From NCBI GenBank assembly GCA_025453735.1, contig JALOPY010000195.1, forward strand, positions 1 to 5,969: a stretch of 5,969 nt of DNA, read 5' to 3'. This DNA is from a bacterium. GTDB taxonomy: Bacteria > Zhuqueibacterota > Zhuqueibacteria > Thermofontimicrobiales > Thermofontimicrobiaceae. Shown here piece by piece: positions 1 through 3,993 of this stretch (position 1 is its first letter; each line of letters opens with the position of its first letter). Both the position numbers and the translations under genes were made by a program. The notes under the pieces are model-generated. The model saw only the letters and a program-made list of their open reading frames with translations. It had not been told where the DNA came from and searched no databases.

Positions 1-539
1 ATTCCGCAATTGATTTTAATTGGAGTGGAGCACCTCCTGCCAAATGTCCCATCCAAAATTACAGCGTTCGCTGGATGGGTGAACTGTTAGCTGATGAATC
101 TGGCGATTACGAAATCGGCGTGCTCACCGATGATGGCGCCAGGTTATGGCTGGACGACGAGTTGATCATTGATGCCTGGCAACTACAGGCGACGACCTAT
201 TATTCAAAAACAATGCATCTGGTTTCTACTGCCAAATACAAAATCAAGTTGGAATATTATCAGGGTGGGGGAGATGCCGTCATTAAACTGGTCTGGAACA
301 AGCCATCACGACAAATTCAGGAAAAGAGTGAGATTGCTGACAAGTCAGTCAAAGTTTATCTTCCGGATTGCGAAGGCTGGTATGATTTCTGGACGGGCGA
401 ATTCCTCAAAGGTGGACAGACCATTGAAAAAGAAACGCCGATCGATATAATGCCATTGTATGTCAAAGCCGGCTCAATTATCCCGTTGGGTCCCTTGCCA
501 CCATTCCAATTGTCTGGAATGAAAAATCTCAGACGCTGA
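1..539 (+). CDS. GH31 glycoside hydrolase (alpha-xylosidase type), C-terminal fragment with PA14 domain, frameshifted
   Basis: This is the 3' part of a family 31 glycoside hydrolase, which cleaves alpha-linked xylosyl or glucosyl side chains from oligosaccharides. The frame is open from base 3, so the ATG at 75 is internal and the true start lies outside the window. Codons from about 12 to 308 encode a PA14 domain (IDFNWSG, then SGDYEIGVLTDDGARLWLDD and KLVW), a beta-sandwich often involved in carbohydrate binding. Codons 348-494 encode the GH31 C-terminal beta domain: VYLP, WYDFWTG (from 378), GGQT and the run AGSIIPLGP. The catalytic barrel is upstream and not visible. After PLGP at 494 the frame reads 15 unrelated codons to a stop at 537-539, while the true C-terminus continues in another frame from about 497-500. 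About 40 family-conserved residues are missing at that point. The GH31 assignment is firm. Whether the break is real or an assembly error is open. Confidence 0.85.
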   Translation, partial: SAIDFNWSGAPPAKCPIQNYSVRWMGELLADESGDYEIGVLTDDGARLWLDDELIIDAWQLQATTYYSKTMHLVSTAKYKIKLEYYQGGGDAVIKLVWNKPSRQIQEKSEIADKSVKVYLPDCEGWYDFWTGEFLKGGQTIEKETPIDIMPLYVKAGSIIPLGPLPPFQLSGMKNLRR

Positions 540-703
540 CGATTGGCAAACGAAAGGGTGAATTTCAAGGGATGTTGCAGGAGCGGGAGTTTCGGATTGC
601 CTGGGTGAAGGACGGACATGGAGTTGGTGTTGAGATCGCCCCTGAAATTGATGAAGTGATTCAATATGCTGGTGAAAAAGTGATCGTAACAAAGTCAAGA
701 TAA
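497..703 (+). pseudogene. Out-of-frame 3' end of the same GH31 gene
   Basis: This is the displaced C-terminal end of the GH31 gene, read in the frame beginning gcc acc att. It encodes ATIPIVWNEKSQTLTIG, then KGEFQGML, EREFRIAWV and HGVGVEI, ending in a TAA at 701-703. GH31 enzymes carrying the DUF5110-like C-terminal segment typically end with W-x-x-x-x-x-TLTIG, G-F-GM and R-F-I-V blocks in this order, so this is the natural terminus and not a separate gene. No good independent start exists; the first in-frame ATG (572) lies inside the conserved block. Joining it to the upstream frame needs an inserted length of 3n+1 bases. That fits loss of roughly 120-130 bases, including the usual LYEDDG/Y-YE-G block, which is absent. 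Confidence 0.75.
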
Positions 704-724
704 TTTGAGTCAAGATTATCTTTT
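697..724. terminator. Weak bidirectional hairpin between convergent genes
   Basis: The arms AAGATAAT (697-704) and ATTATCTT (715-722) form a perfect 8-bp stem around a 10-base loop. T's overlap and follow the right arm and A's flank the left, so it could terminate transcription from either side. It overlaps the GH31 stop codon and ends next to the antitoxin stop (725-727), the expected place for a shared terminator. The stem has only two G-C-containing pairs per eight, so it is weak. The same bases form an imperfect direct repeat of agtcaagataat (693-704) and agtcaagattat (708-719). Confidence 0.35.
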
Positions 725-1024
725 CTAAGCTGGCTCATACTTCTGTGGGACGTCAACTTCTACATCAAGTTTAAGTCCCATACTTTTTAAAAGCTCGTTT
801 AATTTGGGAGTGTTTTTCTGTGACAAAAGTGTTTCAATATCGTCATGATTTGAAACGAATTGTTCAGTTAATTGCACCTTTCCTTTTGCTTCTGCAATAT
901 CATGAAGCGCCATGAGAAACATCTCCTCAGAGTCATGTTCTAAAGCTGCATTTAAGTATTCAGCAGCTTCGAAAGGATCTTGCAGATCTTTTAAAAGTTC
1001 ATCACGATAGCTTTTCGTATTCAT
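725..1024 (-). CDS. HigA-like addiction-module antidote protein (orphan antitoxin)
   Basis: This 99-residue protein resembles the 'probable addiction module antidote' family, small DNA-binding antitoxins related to HigA that neutralise a RelE/HigB-type toxin and repress their own operon. Its visible signatures are the N-terminal DPFEAAEYLNAALE (residues 16-29), FLMALHDIAEAKG (36-48), and a C-terminal LNELLKSMGLKLDV (75-88). The latter matches the usual 'LLKxLGLRLxV' ending. The recognition-helix area, normally like GLxRExLYRxLS, is here FVSNHDDIETLLS (56-68) and looks degenerate, so DNA binding may be weakened. Length is normal for the family. The start is ATG at 1022-1024 and the stop TAG at 725-727; no Shine-Dalgarno sequence is visible. 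No toxin gene lies on either side: upstream there are only 220 non-coding bases before a divergent gene, and downstream is the converging GH31 end. It may be a solitary remnant or a free-standing regulator. Confidence 0.75.
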   Translation of the reverse strand: MNTKSYRDELLKDLQDPFEAAEYLNAALEHDSEEMFLMALHDIAEAKGKVQLTEQFVSNHDDIETLLSQKNTPKLNELLKSMGLKLDVEVDVPQKYEPA

Positions 1025-1244
1025 AAAAAAGACTTGAAATTTAAAATGATTGGCTTTATATTAAAAGGATCAAATTCAAAAGAAATATAAAAAAGCTTGT
1101 TCAGAATGTCAAGAAAAAAAATTGTAACGGCTTGAAAGACCCCAAATAAATAATTTTTTTTTAATCCGTTGGGTTTTCTATCAGTTGGAAAATTTTTTCA
1201 ATCCTGGCGAATTAATCAAATCATAATCATGGAGAACCAAAATC
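1025..1244. other. AT-rich divergent intergenic region
   Basis: These 220 bases separate the divergently transcribed antitoxin and esterase genes, so promoters for both should lie here. The stretch is very AT-rich with A and T runs (1111-1121, 1154-1162). It contains TTGAAA at 1132-1137 but no convincing -10 at normal spacing. CCCAA (1141-1145) and TTGGG (1169-1173) could pair across a long loop; this is weak. No open frame, tRNA or convincing terminator is seen. Confidence 0.5.
1231..1234 (+). promoter_or_regulatory. Shine-Dalgarno-like GGAG before the esterase start
   Basis: GGAGAA begins at 1231, with ten bases between GGAG and the ATG at 1245. The spacing is slightly long but supports this start, which also places a signal peptide at the N-terminus. 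The SusC gene downstream has no such site, in line with the usual absence of Shine-Dalgarno sequences in Bacteroidota. Confidence 0.45.
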
Positions 1245-3824
1245 ATGCAATCAGCAAAACGAATTTCCTTCTTTCTGTTTTTCTGTCTTCTCATAAATTT
1301 CACTCTCGCATTCGCTCAAATCGAGCTGCCTTCGGTCATCTCCGACAACATGGTTTTACAGCAGCAATTCGAAGCCCCGATCTGGGGCTGGGCAAAACCT
1401 GGCGAACAAATCAATGTTACAGCCAGTTGGGACCAGAAAGAATTCACAGCGACTGCTTATGCCAATGGCAAATGGATGGTGACATTGCAAACGCCAAAAG
1501 CTGGCGGAGTTCATACCATCACCATCAATGATATCGTACTGAAAAACATTCTAATCGGTGAAGTCTGGATCTGTTCGGGACAGTCAAACATGTGGTGGCC
1601 CCTGAGTCAGACGATGAATGCTCAAGCAGAAATTGCTGCGGCGAGTTTTCCCAACATCCGATTATTTTATGCGGCACGGGAATTTACTGATGAGCCGAAA
1701 AAGAATTGCTATGGAAAATGGACGGAATGCAATCCACAAACTGCTGCCAGCTTTAGCGCCGTCGCATATTTCTTTGGTAGAGAATTGCACCAAGAATTGG
1801 GAGTTCCGATTGGCTTGATCCATACCAGTTGGGGAGGAACGCCAGCCGAAGCCTGGACTCGAAAAGAAGTCTTGCAATCCGATCCAGAATTAGCAATCTA
1901 TCTGAAACGGTTTGAAGAAAAGATTGCTGCTGCCGAGCCAGGCAATCTTCCGCTGAACCAGGGCAGTCCTTCCAGCTTGTACAATGCTATGATTGCCCCG
2001 CTGATTCCTTTTGGAATTCGGGGAGCGATCTGGTACCAGGGAGAATCGAATGCCAGGGAGGCAAAATTATATGAAAAGCTGTTTCCAACGATGATCAATA
2101 ATTGGCGGGACGATTGGCGCCAGGGCGATTTTCCATTCTACTTCGTCCAGATTGCGCCATATAACTATGATATTCCAATGATCTGTGCGATGCTGCGGGA
2201 TGCCCAGCGCAAAAGTCTTTCCGTGCCCAACACAGGAATGGCGGTGACGCTGGACATTGGCAATCCCAATGATATTCATCCCAGGAATAAGCAGGATGTC
2301 GGCAAACGATTAGCGCTGTGGGCGTTAGCTAAAGATTATGGCCGCCAAAATATCATTTACTCGGGTCCTCTCTATAAATCCATGAAAATTGAGAAACACA
2401 AAATCCGACTCTTTTTTGATCATATCGAAAGTGGTCTTATGGCAAAAGGCGGCGAGCTGACCCATTTCGAGATTGCTGGTGATGATCAAAAATTTTTCTC
2501 TGCCACGGCAAAAATCGATGGCAAAATGGTCGTTGTTTCCAGCGATCAGGTGAAATCGCCTGTAGCAATACGATTTGCTTTTAACAATATTGATGAACCG
2601 AATCTATTCAATAAAGAAGGGCTGCCAGCTTCATCGTTCCGAACCGATGATTGGGAAATTGTTACCGAGCGGGTCTATATCTCTGGAAAATTTGATCCAG
2701 CCCGAGATGAATTTGTTATGGCAATGAAATGTGAATTGAATCCGCTGGAAATTCGCTTCACCACGGATGGCAGCGAGCCGAGCAAAAATTCCAATTTATA
2801 CAGCGACACCCTTCGCTTCAAGGACAGCATCGAGCTTCGGGCGCGGGCGTTTGACAGCAGCGTGCCTTCTGTTGTCATTTCCAGTCAAAAATTTGTTCGA
2901 CATTTGGCTGCGGGTAAAAAAATACAATTGACTTACAAATACAGTCCCCGATATTCTGCTGGCGGTGATTTTGCGCTGGTGAACGGCATGAAGGGGGGCG
3001 ACAATTTTCGAGACGGCAACTGGCAAGGCTATGAGGGCGATGATTTGCTTGCCGTGATCGACCTGGGAGAGCCAAAAAATATCAGCAGCATTTCAACTCG
3101 ATTTTTTCAAGCCGTGGGTTCATGGGCGTTCTTTCCTCGGACGGTGGAATACGCTGTGTCACAGGATGGTCAAAATTTTATGAATGAATTTGGTCCTGGC
3201 ACAATAGGTGCTGACGTCAGTCCGGGCGTTGGCTCCGAACATAATTACCCGACAGCTGATCTCATAAAAGCTTATGAAGCGGGGGACAACAGAAAAGCCG
3301 TTACTTTAAGGGAATATATTGTTTCACCTTCAAATGATACTGTTAACAATCCCTATAATCGTAAGTTCCTGGCAGCAGATCAGTTGTTGAATGACTCAGG
3401 ACTGGACTGGCCCGTCATAAGATACTCTGATGTTATCCTCATGTATGCTGAAGTTCTTAACGAACTTGATAATTTATCAGGTGCTATTACCCAGATTAAC
3501 AAAGTAAGAGAAAGGGCATTTGGTAATCAGCTTCATAATTTTGATGCGGTTTCAATCCCATCAAAAGAAGTTTTCAGAACAAAGGTACTCAACGAGAGAA
3601 GGGTTGAATTAGCATTCGAAAATCACAGGTGGTTCGATCTGTTAAGAACAGGAAAAGCAATGGAATTTATGCAGGTTGAAAACAGATTAGCGGATTGGAG
3701 AACGGGAGAAATAATTATATCCATGCCCTTAGCTATGGAAGAATATGAATCATTTTATCCTATTCCTCTCGATGAAATCGAATTAAGTGGTGGAAATCTG
3801 ATACAAAACGAAGGTTACGAATAA
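1245..3824 (+). CDS. Chimeric frame: secreted sialate O-acetylesterase-type SGNH esterase fused to SusD C-terminus
   Basis: An 859-residue frame made of two unrelated parts. Residues 1-24 are a signal peptide (cleavage after LAFA). Residues ~25-470 form a sialate O-acetylesterase-type SGNH hydrolase that removes O-acetyl groups from sugars. It shows GQSN with the nucleophile Ser114, WYQGESN (263-269), the catalytic pair D343-I-H345 in NDIHP, and the typical end NLFNKEGLPASSFRTD. Residues ~475-550 resemble a chitobiase/hexosaminidase C-terminal domain (RFTTDGSEPS). Residues ~560-645 begin an F5/8C-like beta-sandwich (ALVNGMKGGD, LLAVIDLG, VEYAVSQDGQNF) that stops short of its end. From about residue 646 the sequence is SusD/RagB: NYPTADLIKAYEAGD, WPVIRYSDVILMYAEVLNE (722-740), ERRVELAFENHRWFDLLR (784-801) and YPIP at 838. 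SusD is an outer-membrane glycan-binding lipoprotein, and its lipoprotein signal and N-terminal half are missing. Composition and arginine codons change at the join. Domain calls are firm; a real single protein is doubtful. Confidence 0.85.
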   Translation: MQSAKRISFFLFFCLLINFTLAFAQIELPSVISDNMVLQQQFEAPIWGWAKPGEQINVTASWDQKEFTATAYANGKWMVTLQTPKAGGVHTITINDIVLKNILIGEVWICSGQSNMWWPLSQTMNAQAEIAAASFPNIRLFYAAREFTDEPKKNCYGKWTECNPQTAASFSAVAYFFGRELHQELGVPIGLIHTSWGGTPAEAWTRKEVLQSDPELAIYLKRFEEKIAAAEPGNLPLNQGSPSSLYNAMIAPLIPFGIRGAIWYQGESNAREAKLYEKLFPTMINNWRDDWRQGDFPFYFVQIAPYNYDIPMICAMLRDAQRKSLSVPNTGMAVTLDIGNPNDIHPRNKQDVGKRLALWALAKDYGRQNIIYSGPLYKSMKIEKHKIRLFFDHIESGLMAKGGELTHFEIAGDDQKFFSATAKIDGKMVVVSSDQVKSPVAIRFAFNNIDEPNLFNKEGLPASSFRTDDWEIVTERVYISGKFDPARDEFVMAMKCELNPLEIRFTTDGSEPSKNSNLYSDTLRFKDSIELRARAFDSSVPSVVISSQKFVRHLAAGKKIQLTYKYSPRYSAGGDFALVNGMKGGDNFRDGNWQGYEGDDLLAVIDLGEPKNISSISTRFFQAVGSWAFFPRTVEYAVSQDGQNFMNEFGPGTIGADVSPGVGSEHNYPTADLIKAYEAGDNRKAVTLREYIVSPSNDTVNNPYNRKFLAADQLLNDSGLDWPVIRYSDVILMYAEVLNELDNLSGAITQINKVRERAFGNQLHNFDAVSIPSKEVFRTKVLNERRVELAFENHRWFDLLRTGKAMEFMQVENRLADWRTGEIIISMPLAMEEYESFYPIPLDEIELSGGNLIQNEGYE
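3171..3195 (+). other. Probable chimera junction, esterase side to SusD side
   Basis: The last residues fitting the F5/8C-like domain are SQDGQNF (to 3179), and the first fitting SusD are about MNEFGPG (from 3180). The exact point could move a few codons either way because the bases here (caaaattttatgaatgaa) could be shared by both parents. By hand count, 3001-3180 is 86/180 G+C; 3301-3360 is 17/60 and 3421-3480 is 20/60. The fall in GC becomes clear only after about 3300, so composition alone does not fix the join. Confidence 0.7.
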
Positions 3825-3993
3825 TCAAATTAAGTTAACTTATTGGAAATTTGTTCCTGAAACTATTTCATTAATGGTTTTAACCAGATTTTATTGCAGA
3901 ACGTAATTATTGCATTATGCAGATTTTTAATTGAATATTGCAATGTGTTGCTGATATAAATATTATACCCTTTAACTAACCTATTTTAAAATT
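3825..3993. other. AT-rich spacer between SusD end and SusC start
   Basis: These 169 non-coding bases contain a 12-bp palindrome (taagttaactta, 3831-3842), which has no loop and is not a terminator. ATTGCA occurs at 3893, 3909 and 3937. TTGAAT (3931) and TATAAA (3955) are spaced 18 bases apart, a sigma70-like pair, but Bacteroidota usually use a TAnnTTTG -7 element, and no exact copy is present. No terminator hairpin with a T run is seen after the SusD stop, so read-through into SusC is possible. Confidence 0.5.

Noticed and set aside
75..77. ATG as the start of an independent small PA14 protein
   Set aside because: The same frame is open back to the window edge and encodes the beginning of the PA14 domain (IDFNWSG and onward), so this ATG is internal.
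356..664. Minus-strand frame of 102 codons as the missing toxin partner of the antitoxin
   Set aside because: It lies antisense to conserved GH31 sequence, shows no RelE/HigB-like pattern, and is a by-product of coding sequence on the other strand.
1132..1160. TTGAAA with following AT-rich bases as the esterase promoter
   Set aside because: No -10-like hexamer sits at 16-18 bases; the only TA-rich candidate is about 13 bases away.
1169..1531. Plus-strand frame of 120 codons overlapping the esterase start
   Set aside because: It is out of frame with the conserved esterase sequence, has no recognisable features, and most of it overlaps the signal peptide and N-terminal domain.
1245..3824. A new natural esterase-SusD fusion system
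   Set aside because: Truncated domains on both sides and the abrupt change in arginine codons favour a chimera; kept as a finding to be tested, not claimed as a system.
3831..3842. 12-bp perfect palindrome as a terminator of the SusD gene
   Set aside because: It has no loop, is AT-rich and is not followed by a T run; it may be chance or a protein-binding site.
3931..3960. TTGAAT and TATAAA, 18 bases apart, as the SusC promoter
   Set aside because: This is a sigma70-like pattern of the proteobacterial type in AT-rich DNA. Bacteroidota promoters normally need a TAnnTTTG element, and no exact copy is present, so I do not call it.
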